Assembly (NCBI RefSeq): GCF_016756535.1
Contig: NZ_AP023247.1
Coordinates: 4,526,501 to 4,590,500, forward strand
DNA length: 64,000 nucleotides
Direction of reading: 5' to 3'
From: Mesorhizobium sp. 131-2-1
GTDB taxonomy: Bacteria; Pseudomonadota; Alphaproteobacteria; Rhizobiales; Rhizobiaceae
In this document: positions 51,795 through 59,974 of the stretch, piece after piece
How positions within the stretch are numbered: position 1 is the first letter of the stretch
How the letters are laid out: every line of letters starts with the position of its first letter
The notes under the pieces: model-generated
Databases searched by the model: none
What the model was told of the DNA's origin: nothing
The model's input: the letters and a program-made list of their open reading frames with translations, nothing else
Position numbers and translations under genes: made by a program

Positions 51795-52574
51795 ATGTCG
51801 CGTTGGAAGGGTCTGGGTGTTGCGGCGGTCGCCGCTTTGTCTTTCGTTGCGGTGAAGATGCTGCCTTGGGTGCTCGGCTTTGCCGGCGGCAAATATCTCT
51901 ATCAGACCGTGGCGGGATCATCCGCGCCCCAGGCGCTGACGACAGCCGACGTCAATGCCGAGATCCAGAAGCAGGGCTTCCAGATCTTCAAGGCGATCGC
52001 CCAGGAATTTCCGGATGACTATGATGCTATGCTCAGCAAGATCACAGCCGCGGCCCGTTCGGAGAGCGAGCTAGAGGTGCGCAATGCGAGCAGACAGGCG
52101 GTCGCCGATCTGAGGCATAGATATGCACCGCTCCTGCCTTCAACGCCGGACAGCAACGCCTCGGAAGCGCTTTCCGCGCAGCTCGACATGCTCAATCATG
52201 TCATGGCGCGGGAAACGCCGGCCACCTGCAACAATTATCTGCGCAACGGGCCGGACGCGATCAGCGCGCCCAGCGACGACTTCATGGCGGATCTGGACAG
52301 GATCGGCGCGACGTTGTTCCACGCCTTTGGCGCCGCCAAAGGCAGCGGCCTGCTAGCAGCTGCGCCAGCGGATCAGGACTGGTCGCTGGTGGCCGATGCC
52401 TTCACCAGCAACGGCGGCACGCCTGCCGAGATGGACGCGATCGCGAACGTGAACCAGGACTTCGCGGGCCTATGTCCCGCTGTGGCGAAACTCTACATGG
52501 CTGCCCTATCGCTGACGGGCGAGCCCGGGCGGCACATCAAAACCGCCCTACTCTACGAACTCGCGAAGAATTAG
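51795..52574 (+). CDS. Membrane-anchored hypothetical protein after the TPR pair
   Basis: 259 residues from the ATG after GGGAGGGG. One hydrophobic segment at about residues 8-32 (VAAVAALSFVAVKMLPWVLG), followed by a helical soluble domain with LTTADVNAEIQKQGFQIFKA and AETPATCNNYLRNGPDAIS. Only 23 bases separate it from the large TPR protein, suggesting an operon of three. No family recognised; probably anchored with the C-terminal domain in the periplasm. Confidence 0.8.
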   Translation: MSRWKGLGVAAVAALSFVAVKMLPWVLGFAGGKYLYQTVAGSSAPQALTTADVNAEIQKQGFQIFKAIAQEFPDDYDAMLSKITAAARSESELEVRNASRQAVADLRHRYAPLLPSTPDSNASEALSAQLDMLNHVMARETPATCNNYLRNGPDAISAPSDDFMADLDRIGATLFHAFGAAKGSGLLAAAPADQDWSLVADAFTSNGGTPAEMDAIANVNQDFAGLCPAVAKLYMAALSLTGEPGRHIKTALLYELAKN

Positions 52575-52616
52575 GCGCCGTGCCTTGGAATTGCCTGGCA
52601 AGTCCCGACGAGACGC

Positions 52617-53641
52617 TTACGCAAGAAGATCATTGCTGAAGTAGGCGGAGAAATCCGGTTTTTCCTTCAGCGGTTTGCCCTCGCCATCCAGCAATATCCC
52701 CGACGCAAACAGATAGCTGCCCATCGCCTCCATCTTCGCCTTGTCCATCGTGCCGATGGCGCCTGCCGCGCTCTTCAAAAAGTGCCCCTCGTTCAGCGCC
52801 TTCAGCGAGGTATGCACCAGCGCCGGGTTGGCGAGCGTGTCCTTGTTGGCGGCGATCAGCAGGTCGCCTGCCTCTTTCGCGTGGTCGACGGCGAAGGCGT
52901 AGCCGGCCCGCGTAGCCTCGACGAAGGCTGCGGCCGCCTTCGGGTTGGCTGACAGGAAAGCGTTGCTCGAGACGATCAGCGTGGTGTGCTCGTCGGGCAC
53001 GCCGTAGTCGGCGTAGCGGAACGAGCGCTGCTTCAGGCCCTTCAGCTCCGCTTCGACGCCTTCCCAGGTCGAGACCTCCAGCGTGAAGTCGACGGCGCCA
53101 TTGGCGAGCGCCTCGTAGGCCGAGGTGCCGAGCGTCACCGTCTCAAAAATCCCCTTGCCGCCGTCATGGCGGATGATGGTGGAGATCAGCGCGTTCTCCC
53201 AGGCGCTGCCGAAGCCGCCATAGGTCAGGCCGTCGAGATTCTTCGGGCCTTTGATCGCGGCACGGTCGGCGTTGAAGACGACGCGGCCGGTCTCCGACTG
53301 GACGACGGCGTAGACCGCCTTCAGGTCGGCGCCCGCGCTCTTCTGGGTGAACAGGCCGAGCGACCCGGAAATGCCGAAATCGGCGACACGGTTGGCAACC
53401 GCGTGCCGGCGCCGGTGTCGCCATAGGGCAGGATTTCGACGTCGAGCCCGGCACCGCGGTAGAAACCCTTGTCGCGGGCGACGAACAGGCCGATGTGGTT
53501 GGTGTTAGCGGTCCAGTCGAGCGCGACAGTGATCTTCTGCGCGGCGGCCTGGGCGCGAGTAGTCGCGCCAGCGAGGGCCGGAAGCGGCAGGCCGGCGGCG
53601 AGTGCCAGAAACAGCGTCTGGCGGCGGGTGAAGTCAGTCAT
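52617..53641 (-). pseudogene. ABC transporter substrate-binding protein of the thiamine-precursor type (ThiY/NMT1-like), frameshifted
   Basis: Signal peptide ([18 protein letters not shown]) and the first 70 residues ([40 protein letters not shown]) are in one frame. From about [20 protein letters not shown] to the end they are in the next. One base is missing near 53401, where GGCACGCGGTTGCC should encode G-T-L-V-A. Restored length is about 340 residues, normal for the NMT1/THI5-like family, which binds the pyrimidine precursors HMP or formylaminopyrimidine. It is the last gene of the TPP-riboswitch operon. A sequencing error is the alternative. Confidence 0.85.
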
Positions 53642-54418
53642 TCAGTCTCTCCTTTGGATGATGGTTTTTGCGGGACCGGCGCCGGAAAGCAGAGTGTCGA
53701 GGATGCCGGCCTCTATTGCCGCGGCCTCGCGGGCCAACTCGACGCTCTCGGAGCGCGGGCGCGGCAGCGGCACCGCAACCTCGCTGACGATGCGCGCGGG
53801 CCGCGCCGAAAACACATAGATGCGGTCTGACAGAAGCACGGCCTCGCGCACGTCATGGGTGATGAGCAACGCCGTCCAGCGGTGGCTCCGCCACATCTTC
53901 TCCAGCCAGCGCTGCATGGCGGCGCGGGTGAGCGCATCCAGCGCTCCAAAAGGCTCGTCGAGCAGCAGCATGTCGCGTTGCTGCACCACGGTGCGCAACA
54001 GCGCCGCGCGCTGGCGCATTCCGCCGGAAAGCTCGGCCGGCCAGGCGCGTTCGAAGCCGGCGAGGCCGAACTCGGCAAACAGCGGCGCCACGCGCTCGCG
54101 CGCCGCCCGACGGCGCACGCCCTGCACCTCCAGCCCGAGCGTGGCGTTGTCGATGATGCGCCGCCACGGCATCAGCGCGTCGCGCTGCGGCATGAAGGCG
54201 AAGCGGCGGCCATGGTCGTCGAGCGGCGCGCCGTCGAAGCGCATTTCGCCCTCGCCCTTCAGCGCGCCGGTGAGCAACTGGAACAGCGTCGACTTGCCGG
54301 CTCCCGACGGCCCGAGGATGGAGACGAACTCGCCCGCCGCGACATCAAGCGAAATGCCTGACAGGACCTCGAGCGCGCCGAAGCTTTTGCGCACGTCGCG
54401 GAGTTCCAGCCGGGTCAT
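53642..54418 (-). CDS. ABC transporter ATP-binding protein (ThiZ-like)
   Basis: 258 residues. Walker A GPSGAGKSTLF, Q-loop MPQRDALMPW, signature LSGGMRQRAALL, Walker B MLLLDEPFGALD and the H-loop LLITHDVREAVLLSD are all intact. The family is the nitrate/taurine/thiamine-precursor (SsuB/ThiZ) type. Its ATG overlaps the permease stop at 54415-54418 and its stop is directly followed by the substrate-binding protein's ATG (TGAATG). Substrate inferred from the upstream TPP riboswitch. Confidence 0.95.
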   Translation of the reverse strand: MTRLELRDVRKSFGALEVLSGISLDVAAGEFVSILGPSGAGKSTLFQLLTGALKGEGEMRFDGAPLDDHGRRFAFMPQRDALMPWRRIIDNATLGLEVQGVRRRAARERVAPLFAEFGLAGFERAWPAELSGGMRQRAALLRTVVQQRDMLLLDEPFGALDALTRAAMQRWLEKMWRSHRWTALLITHDVREAVLLSDRIYVFSARPARIVSEVAVPLPRPRSESVELAREAAAIEAGILDTLLSGAGPAKTIIQRRD

Positions 54419-55203
54419 GGCGACCCGTCCCGGGCATGTCCAGGCTTGCGATCGCGCCCGCCGCGCTCGCTCTTAGCATTTTCCCAGGGCATGGCCAGCC
54501 GCTGCACCAGCACGGCCAGGCCGAACAAGGCTAGCGTAAGCGCGGCACTGACGGCGACTGCGGCAAGCACGAGGTCCGGCCGGAAATTGTTCTTGGCGCT
54601 GAGCATGTAGATGCCCAGCCCTTTCGCCGCGCCGGCATATTCGGCGAAGATCGCGCCGACCACGGCATAGGTGATGGAGATCCTCAAGCCGGCGAAGAAA
54701 TAGGGCAGCGCCGAAGGCAGCCGCGCCAGCCAGAAGATGCGCCAGCGCCCCGCCCCCATGGCGGCGAGCATCTCGGCGATCTCCTTTTCGGTCGCGGCAA
54801 AACCCTCGACCAGCGCCACCATCATCGGGAAGAAGGTGACGAGCGCGACGAGCAGGATTTTTGGCGCGAGCCCGAAGCCGAACCAGAGTACGACCAGCGG
54901 CGCGATCGCCACCAGCGGCAAGGTCTGGCTGGCGATCAAAAGCGGAAACAGCGCGCGCCGCAGCCGCGGCAGGAAATCGACCAGCGCCGAGAGGATGAAG
55001 GCGGCGAAGAGCGAGCAGGCAAAGCCGGCGGCCGTGGCACGGATGGTGGGAAGCGTGTTTTCGGCCAGCGCTTCGCGGTTCTCCCAGGCCTGCAGCAGCA
55101 CGCGCGACGGCGCCGGCAGCACGGTAGGGGCGATGCCGCCGAGGCGGGCGTAGAGCTCCCATGCGGCAAGCAGCAGCGCGAAAGCGAGGGCGGCGGGAAC
55201 CAA
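54415..55203 (-). CDS. ABC transporter permease (ThiX/SsuC-like), start uncertain
   Basis: 262 residues if started at TTG 55203 (LVPAALAFALLLAAWELYAR follows). This length is typical and the family EAA loop (LAAMGAGRWRIFWLARLPSA) is clear. The frame is open farther to an ATG at 55515, but that extension consists of two palindromic repeats (55225-55280 and 55331-55415). No ATG lies between the repeats and the first membrane helix, and no good ribosome binding site precedes 55203. The repeats may have displaced or replaced the original start. About six membrane helices. Confidence 0.8.
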   Translation of the reverse strand: MVPAALAFALLLAAWELYARLGGIAPTVLPAPSRVLLQAWENREALAENTLPTIRATAAGFACSLFAAFILSALVDFLPRLRRALFPLLIASQTLPLVAIAPLVVLWFGFGLAPKILLVALVTFFPMMVALVEGFAATEKEIAEMLAAMGAGRWRIFWLARLPSALPYFFAGLRISITYAVVGAIFAEYAGAAKGLGIYMLSAKNNFRPDLVLAAVAVSAALTLALFGLAVLVQRLAMPWENAKSERGGRDRKPGHARDGSP

Positions 55204-55224
55204 CTTGGCGAGGGTCGAGGTGAA

Positions 55225-55280
55225 GGCTGATCTCCCCCCTTGCGGGGGAGATGTCCGGCAGGACAGAGGGGGGTGTGACG
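55225..55280. repeat. Palindromic repeat, family B, upstream of the permease
   Basis: CTGATCTCCCCCCTTGCGGG and GGAGATGTCCGGCAGGACAG (two consecutive pieces): a CTCCCCC..GGGGGAG hairpin plus the GGCAGGACAGAGGGGGGTG arm. The orientation is inverted relative to the neighbour at 55331. Confidence 0.8.
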
Positions 55281-55330
55281 GAGCGCCAGCTTTTGAAATT
55301 TGTCCTGAAGGAACTGACGAACGCCGCGCA

Positions 55331-55415
55331 TGTAGCCAACTGACAGGCCGGCGGGACAGCGCCCCTCTCTGCCTTGCCAGGCATCTCCCCCACAAGGGGG
55401 GAGATTGGCCGTCGC
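55331..55415. repeat. Palindromic repeat, family B, full-length intergenic copy
   Basis: GGCCGGCGGGACAGCGCCCC, TCTCTGCCTTGCCAGGCATC and TCCCCCACAAGGGGGGAGAT appear in this order, nearly as in the GcrA-like gene (45307-45378). It is inverted with respect to the copy at 55225, so the two form a larger imperfect palindrome of about 190 bases before the permease. Confidence 0.85.
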
Positions 55416-55546
55416 CTCGGCTTTCGCCAATCACCGATGACCCCGCTCCCTCTTCTGAGAAGCGGTCAGATGCGGGGATCTCTCCCCCACGCAAAGGGTC
55501 GAACGGAACAGCCACGACAATATCCTCGACAGCGCCTGCGCGCCGC

Positions 55547-56155
55547 TCAAACCGCGGTCGGGCTGTTCGCCGAAATGGTGATGTCGAGGGTCACATGACC
55601 GGCGCCGGGGCCGAAGCGGCAGAAGGCTTCGGCGAGCGTGGCAAAGATCGCGCCGGCATCGCCGCGCAATTTGGTGCAGAAGTGCTTCGAGCGCTCGAAG
55701 ACGCCCGACTGCTTCAGGAAGTCGATGCAGCCATAGATCTCGTCCATATGGTCGCCAGTGCCCATCACGTAGAGCGAGAACTGGGCGGCGGCCGGCTGGT
55801 CGACCGAAGGCGTCGCCTGAACGGCGCGGATGGCGGCCAGCTTGCGCTCGTCCAGCGGGATCACCGGCCCGCCGATCTCGTCGGAGCGGCAGATCGGATC
55901 GTCGGGCTCGCCGGGACAGCCGCGCGAGACCGCCGCCGAGAGCACGCAGTGCTTGCCGCTCCTTGCCGCCGCCACGAACAGGTCGCGCATGGCCGGGAAC
56001 AGCACCTCGGGCGGCCCGACCAGAAGGGTCGAGATGTCGTCGGTCTCGATCCGCAGCCTGTCGCGCCAAGGATCGAGCGCGCCGAGCGCGCCGAGGATGA
56101 CGCCGACGAAATCGTCGGCCATCGGATAAAGGGAAATCTGTGCGCCGGAAAACAT
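55547..56155 (-). CDS. YkoF-family thiamine/HMP-binding protein
   Basis: 202 residues. The two halves (about 1-100 and 110-200) each look like an ACT-like YkoF module: MFSGAQISLYPMADDFVGVI and AAQFSLYVMGTGDHMDEIYG. YkoF-type proteins bind thiamine or its pyrimidine moiety HMP, and in Bacillus the gene sits in the ykoFEDC operon. Its ATG begins 6-7 bases after the TPP riboswitch's last helix, so it is the first gene of the operon. Here it accompanies a ThiXYZ-type transporter, an arrangement reported in comparative riboswitch studies of proteobacteria. Confidence 0.88.
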   Translation of the reverse strand: MFSGAQISLYPMADDFVGVILGALGALDPWRDRLRIETDDISTLLVGPPEVLFPAMRDLFVAAARSGKHCVLSAAVSRGCPGEPDDPICRSDEIGGPVIPLDERKLAAIRAVQATPSVDQPAAAQFSLYVMGTGDHMDEIYGCIDFLKQSGVFERSKHFCTKLRGDAGAIFATLAEAFCRFGPGAGHVTLDITISANSPTAV

Positions 56156-56161
56156 GGCCCG

Positions 56162-56250
56162 CCTCGCTCCGCTGGTATTATCCAGATCAGCTTTAGGGTC
56201 CGGAGGCTTGCCGCCCCCATCTCAGCCCCGACCGTACGGAGCACCCCTGT
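56162..56250 (-). ncRNA. TPP riboswitch (THI element)
   Basis: On the minus strand the conserved core runs CAGGGGTGCTCCGTACGGTC, then GGGGCTGAGATGGGGGCGGC, then CGGACCCTAAAGCTGATCTG and GATAATACCAGCGGAGCGAG. GCTGAGA (pyrimidine-binding loop), ACCCT, CTGATCTGGATAATACCAGC and the closing helix are all as in the consensus. The 3' helix GGAGCGAGG overlaps the ribosome binding site of the YkoF gene, so control is probably translational: TPP binding would hide the site. It lies between 56156 and 56251, followed upstream by an unrelated hairpin and repeat. Confidence 0.97.
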
Positions 56251-56315
56251 GGATGCGGCGGTTAAAGCACTGTTTGGAGGCTTGGGGAAGCGGTTTTTGG
56301 CGGCCTCCGTCAGAC

Positions 56316-56356
56316 CAAGCGCCTCATCTCCCCCTAGGGGGAGATGGCGCGTCACA
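56316..56356. repeat. Palindromic repeat core
   Basis: CGCCTCATCTCCCCCTAGGG followed by GGAGATGGCGCGTCAC: a perfect 9-base-arm palindrome, CATCTCCCCC/TAGGGGGAGATG. It belongs to the CTCCCC/GGGGAG family. Confidence 0.7.
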
Positions 56357-56398
56357 AGATTTTTGCGGGTTTCTCGCAGCCATCCAATCGTTCAATTT

Positions 56399-56439
56399 GT
56401 ACGAATGTTGCTTGACCGATATTCGTACGTAAAGTACGA
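56399..56439. promoter_or_regulatory. Second operator-like palindrome for the S24 repressor
   Basis: TCGTAC-GTAAA-GTACGA (56423-56439) is a 6-base inverted repeat with a 5-base spacer; a GTACGA half-site at 56399 precedes it. The core CGTACGTWANGTACG is shared with 46276-46290 and with no other place that I noticed in the window. It lies 30-70 bases upstream of the TTG start at 56469, a promoter-like position. Confidence 0.7.
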
Positions 56440-56468
56440 TATTTCCCTTCTTCTCCGGAGGGACCTCC

Positions 56469-56819
56469 TTGAATACCGCGAACCACGCCGCCTTCGCCGA
56501 CCTCTCCCGCCCGCTTTTGTCGCCACTGCCGCTCGAGCAGCGCGAACGCCTCGCCGGCGCCTGGCGGATGGCCAGCCAGGACATCGCCGAGGACATCCGC
56601 TTCATCCGCCAGTACCTGAAGGTCATCGCCGAGAAGGACGAACGCCTGTCGACCGGCACGCTGGTCCACAGCCGCGCCTATGTCGAGGCCTGTGCCGGCT
56701 GGCTGCCCCAAACCGTGGCACGCTATCTGCGCAACCTGCGCGCCATCACCGAATGCGAGCTCGCGATGACGGCGGCGGGCGTCAGGTTTGCGCTGTCGAG
56801 CGATGCGTGGGAGGCTTGA
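56469..56819 (+). CDS. Hypothetical protein under the S24-type operator
   Basis: 116 residues from TTG 56469, six bases after GGAGGG, the only start with a site. All-helical: LEQRERLAGAWRMASQDIAE, VHSRAYVEACAGWLPQTVAR and YLRNLRAITECELAMTAAGV. No family recognised. The operator upstream places it in the repressor's regulon; small helical proteins in such settings are often anti-repressors, toxins or antitoxins, but nothing in the sequence decides that. Confidence 0.7.
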   Translation: MNTANHAAFADLSRPLLSPLPLEQRERLAGAWRMASQDIAEDIRFIRQYLKVIAEKDERLSTGTLVHSRAYVEACAGWLPQTVARYLRNLRAITECELAMTAAGVRFALSSDAWEA

Positions 56820-56873
56820 AGGGCGGGCGCTTCCCCTTCTCACCCCACAAGGGCGAGAAGGTCAGATGCCTCC

Positions 56874-57377
56874 CTACCAGCTGAACTGCAGCCCCGCATT
56901 GCCGCCGACGGTGCCGCTGGAGAAGGCGATGCCCATCGTCCCGGTCAGCCGGCCGCCATGGGCAAAGCCTTCGCTCAGCACCGCAGCTCCGGTGAAGCCG
57001 AAGGCGTCGGCGCCGCCGGCATTGCCCCAGTTGACGCGCAGGCCGAAATGCTCGCCCTGGACGAGATCCGGCGCGGCAAGGGCGGCCGAGATCGAGGCGT
57101 TCTCGAAGGCGCGGGTGACGCGGTTGTCGATGTCGTCGACATGGCTGGCCAACGCGGTCTTGCCGGTGACGGTGGTGGTGCCGCCATTGCCGTCATCGAC
57201 CTCCTTCCTGGTGTCGCCGGTCTGGGCGTTGATGCAGGTGTCGGTGCCGGGGCTGTAATAGTAGTTGGCACCGTAGGCATAGCACAATTTGACGTATTCG
57301 ACCGGCTTCGCCAGCGCCGGCGCCGACAGGCCGCAGAGCGCGCCGAGCATCGCCGGCGCAAGAAGATATCTGAGCAT
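56874..57377 (-). CDS. Mini outer-membrane protein: porin-like N-terminus joined to a YadA-like anchor, copy 1
   Basis: 167 residues. Signal peptide ([18 protein letters not shown]). Then VEYVKLCYAYGANYYYSPGT and DTCINAQTG, the N-terminal disulfide-loop motif of rhizobial porins (RopA/Porin_2 type), without the rest of the barrel. The last 75 residues ([39 protein letters not shown]) resemble the four-stranded trimeric autotransporter anchor, ending in Trp. A tandem paralogue lies upstream, 14 bases away. Confidence 0.8.
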   Translation of the reverse strand: MLRYLLAPAMLGALCGLSAPALAKPVEYVKLCYAYGANYYYSPGTDTCINAQTGDTRKEVDDGNGGTTTVTGKTALASHVDDIDNRVTRAFENASISAALAAPDLVQGEHFGLRVNWGNAGGADAFGFTGAAVLSEGFAHGGRLTGTMGIAFSSGTVGGNAGLQFSW

Positions 57378-57391
57378 GATGGCCCCCGGCC

Positions 57392-57892
57392 TTACCAGGT
57401 GAGCTGCAGGCCGGCATTGCCGCCGACGGTCTTGCCCGAGAAGGCGACGCCCGCCGCGCCGGTCAGCCGGCCGGTGCCGCTGGGCAGGAAGCCCTCGCCC
57501 AGCACGGCCGCTCCGGTGACGCCCATGGCATTGGACTGGCCGGCATTGCCCCAGTTGACGCGCACGCCAAAATGCTCGCCATGGACGAAATCCGGACTGG
57601 TCAGCGCCGAGGCCACCGAGGCGCTTTCGAAGGCGCGGGCGACACGGCCGTCAATGTCGTCGACCTTGCTTGCCAGTGCGGTTTTCCCCACGACGACGCC
57701 ATCTTCGGTGGCGCGGCGCGTCTCGCCGGTATCGGCGTTGATGCAGGTATCCGTGCCGGGGCTGTAGTAGTATCGCGCGCCATAGAGCGAGCACACACGG
57801 ACATACTCCACCGGCGCCGCCAAGGCTGGCGCCGACAGACCGCCTGCCGCGGCCACAAACACAAATGAAATGAACCGGTTGATGCCTTGCAT
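57392..57892 (-). CDS. Mini outer-membrane protein, copy 2
   Basis: 166 residues with the same three parts as copy 1: signal peptide, [20 protein letters not shown] with its DTC motif, and a YadA-anchor-like end ([36 protein letters not shown]). About 60 percent identical by eye to copy 1, so an older duplication. The two genes are co-directional, 14 bases apart. Probable trimeric outer-membrane beta-structure. Confidence 0.8.
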   Translation of the reverse strand: MQGINRFISFVFVAAAGGLSAPALAAPVEYVRVCSLYGARYYYSPGTDTCINADTGETRRATEDGVVVGKTALASKVDDIDGRVARAFESASVASALTSPDFVHGEHFGVRVNWGNAGQSNAMGVTGAAVLGEGFLPSGTGRLTGAAGVAFSGKTVGGNAGLQLTW

Positions 57893-59262
57893 TGCCCCTA
57901 CCCCGAAGCTCGTTGCCGAAAAAACCCTGGCGCGAAAAGGCGCACGCGGGCGCGTGCGGTGTCAACGGCGCGATCAGGTCAATACATGACTTTTACTGGG
58001 TGTATTTTGGTTTGCATCGCGCATGTTGCGGCGATGCCGCGCCGGATGTCTCGCTACACTAGTAAATCCCCCGCGCGCTCAACCAAACCAATCGCATGCA
58101 TTCTAATATTCTTAAGCTTGCCTTCAGGTGGTGCCGAAGGCTCGGCGCCGCCTGTTCGACCTTATCTCCTGCCCTACAAATCCAAGACGGTGTTCACCCG
58201 TTGAACTTGTCCGGAAACTGTTTGGCGATGCCTTCCGTCAGCATGTACAGCAACGTTCCGTCATCGGACCACGGTCCCCACGATCATGAGACTGAAGTCT
58301 CACCGCCACGCGCAGAAGGCCAAGCTGTCATTTTCAAGGAAACCGGAGCCTTGCCAACTCATTGGTAAGCGGACCACCGGATTACGTCCCTTCATCGGCG
58401 GTCATCGGGTGCCCGTCCATCGTCCCCCGTGTGTCGGCGGGCACCCGCCCACGCAGTGATCCCATGCGCCTGGGAGACATGATAGCGAGCGCCCTCGCCT
58501 TGCTGCTGTTGACGTCTCTCGCCGGCGGCATTTTCCTGGTGTTCGGAAGGCCGCTCTGGCGCGAGCGCTTTGGTCAGATGGGCATTGTCGCGAAAAGCCC
58601 GCGCCACGGAGGGACCGATGACGCGGGCCGGCTGGTGTTTTGTCCACCAGCCAGCGCGGGACGCCAAGCAGCGACGTCCGACGCAACACCTCAACCATTC
58701 GATGCGGCCAATGTTCCGTCCGGTCGCCGACATGCATCAGCCAAAAAAGGTGCTTTTAGGCCGACTGAACTAGGGCACTCAGTCTTAATTGAGTGATCCC
58801 TAATATTCTAATAGATTAGTCATGCGGGGGCTGGGGCTTCTTCCTTTCCCGCAAAAAGGCCGGTGCGGTGCGATAGATCTAGCAACGAGCGCCCGACTGC
58901 ACCGGCCATTTCACTCCCTTACCTTGGTCAAGATGGGGCTGGCGCTCTCATTGACGGCGTTGCAAACAATTTGAATAAATTAGCGGTCGCTAACGAGCTC
59001 ATCAGATCATCGTGCGCGAATGGCTGGAGACCAACGCCTTCTACCGGTGCGAACGATCGACGAGGACAGCGGGACGGACGGCAACGCGTAGATGCTTCCG
59101 CGCGATACGGGCCCTGAAATCGCTGGATTCTTTGCATTTAATACTTGACACCTAAACTCATGATTAAATAGATGAGCCCCGCGTCGGATCTCCGGTCCGA
59201 GCGGATTCGTGAATGCAAATCAACAATGACGGTGTTCGTGCGCAGCGACGCGCTATCGCGGC
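57893..59262. other. 1.4-kb stretch without a confident gene
   Basis: Composition is lower in GC than the neighbourhood, with several AT-rich patches (57990-58110, 58780-58830, 59130-59170). Frames of 60-140 codons occur on both strands. The best is a plus frame from 58464 (MRLGDMIASALALLLLTSLA, a possible membrane peptide) that soon degenerates. I can support no gene. It may be decayed sequence at a former insertion site. Confidence 0.5.
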
Positions 59263-59967
59263 GTGAACATATCTTTGCGCCTTTTCGGGGGGAAGTTGAG
59301 CGGTCTGGATTTCTCGCTGAGTTTGGCGCCGGTCTTGGCATCCTACATCCGCACACTGCTTCGGCTGCTCCATTTCGCGGGCCTGGTTTTCGGGTTGGGC
59401 GGCGCCGTCTTCCTCGATCTGCTGTTGGCACGCTACCGTCGAACGGTCGTGACCGCCGAGCTTGTTGGCCATGTTGGATGGATCAGCCGCCTTGTGGCGA
59501 TAGGGCTCCTGATTCTCTGGATTTCCGGCATCGGATTCCTACTGCTCTATCAGGTGACGGAACCGCAAAAGCTGATGAACCCGAAGATCTGGGCCAAGGT
59601 GACCATCGTCGCCATCCTGTCGATCAACGGGTTGGCCATTCACCGGCTTGTGCTGCCGTTCCTACGCCAGCGGATCGGCCATCAGCTTCTGTCGGGGATC
59701 AATGGCCGCACCAAGACGGCGTTGATCAGCTGCGGCGTCATTTCCGCTGTATCCTGGACCGCCCCGGTCGTGCTTGGCGCTGTGCCGCAGTTGAATTTCG
59801 TCGTGCCCTGCACCGTCATTCTGGCCACCTACGCCCTGGTGCTAGTGCAGGCCTTCCTGATCGCGACATTCGTCCTGCGGGACGCAGCCGGACGCGAGGC
59901 ATCTCTGTCTGATCTGTCCGACGGCATTGAAGAACAACCCCTGCACCATGCGGCGCCGGCGACCTGA
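59263..59967 (+). CDS. Multi-pass membrane hypothetical protein
   Basis: 234 residues from GTG 59263, without a good ribosome binding site; a later start is possible. Six or seven hydrophobic segments (LLRLLHFAGLVFGLGGAVFL, AIGLLILWISGIGFLLLYQV, TALISCGVISAVSWTAPVVL). No family recognised beyond a general resemblance to small integral-membrane proteins of rhizobia. It stands alone between the gene-poor stretch and the DNA ligase fragment. Confidence 0.7.
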   Translation: MNISLRLFGGKLSGLDFSLSLAPVLASYIRTLLRLLHFAGLVFGLGGAVFLDLLLARYRRTVVTAELVGHVGWISRLVAIGLLILWISGIGFLLLYQVTEPQKLMNPKIWAKVTIVAILSINGLAIHRLVLPFLRQRIGHQLLSGINGRTKTALISCGVISAVSWTAPVVLGAVPQLNFVVPCTVILATYALVLVQAFLIATFVLRDAAGREASLSDLSDGIEEQPLHHAAPAT

Positions 59968-59974
59968 GCCATCC

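Noticed and set aside
55205..56884. 559-codon plus-strand frame across the riboswitch and YkoF gene
   Set aside because: It runs through the palindromic repeats and antisense to the YkoF gene and TPP riboswitch; no domain, no start site.
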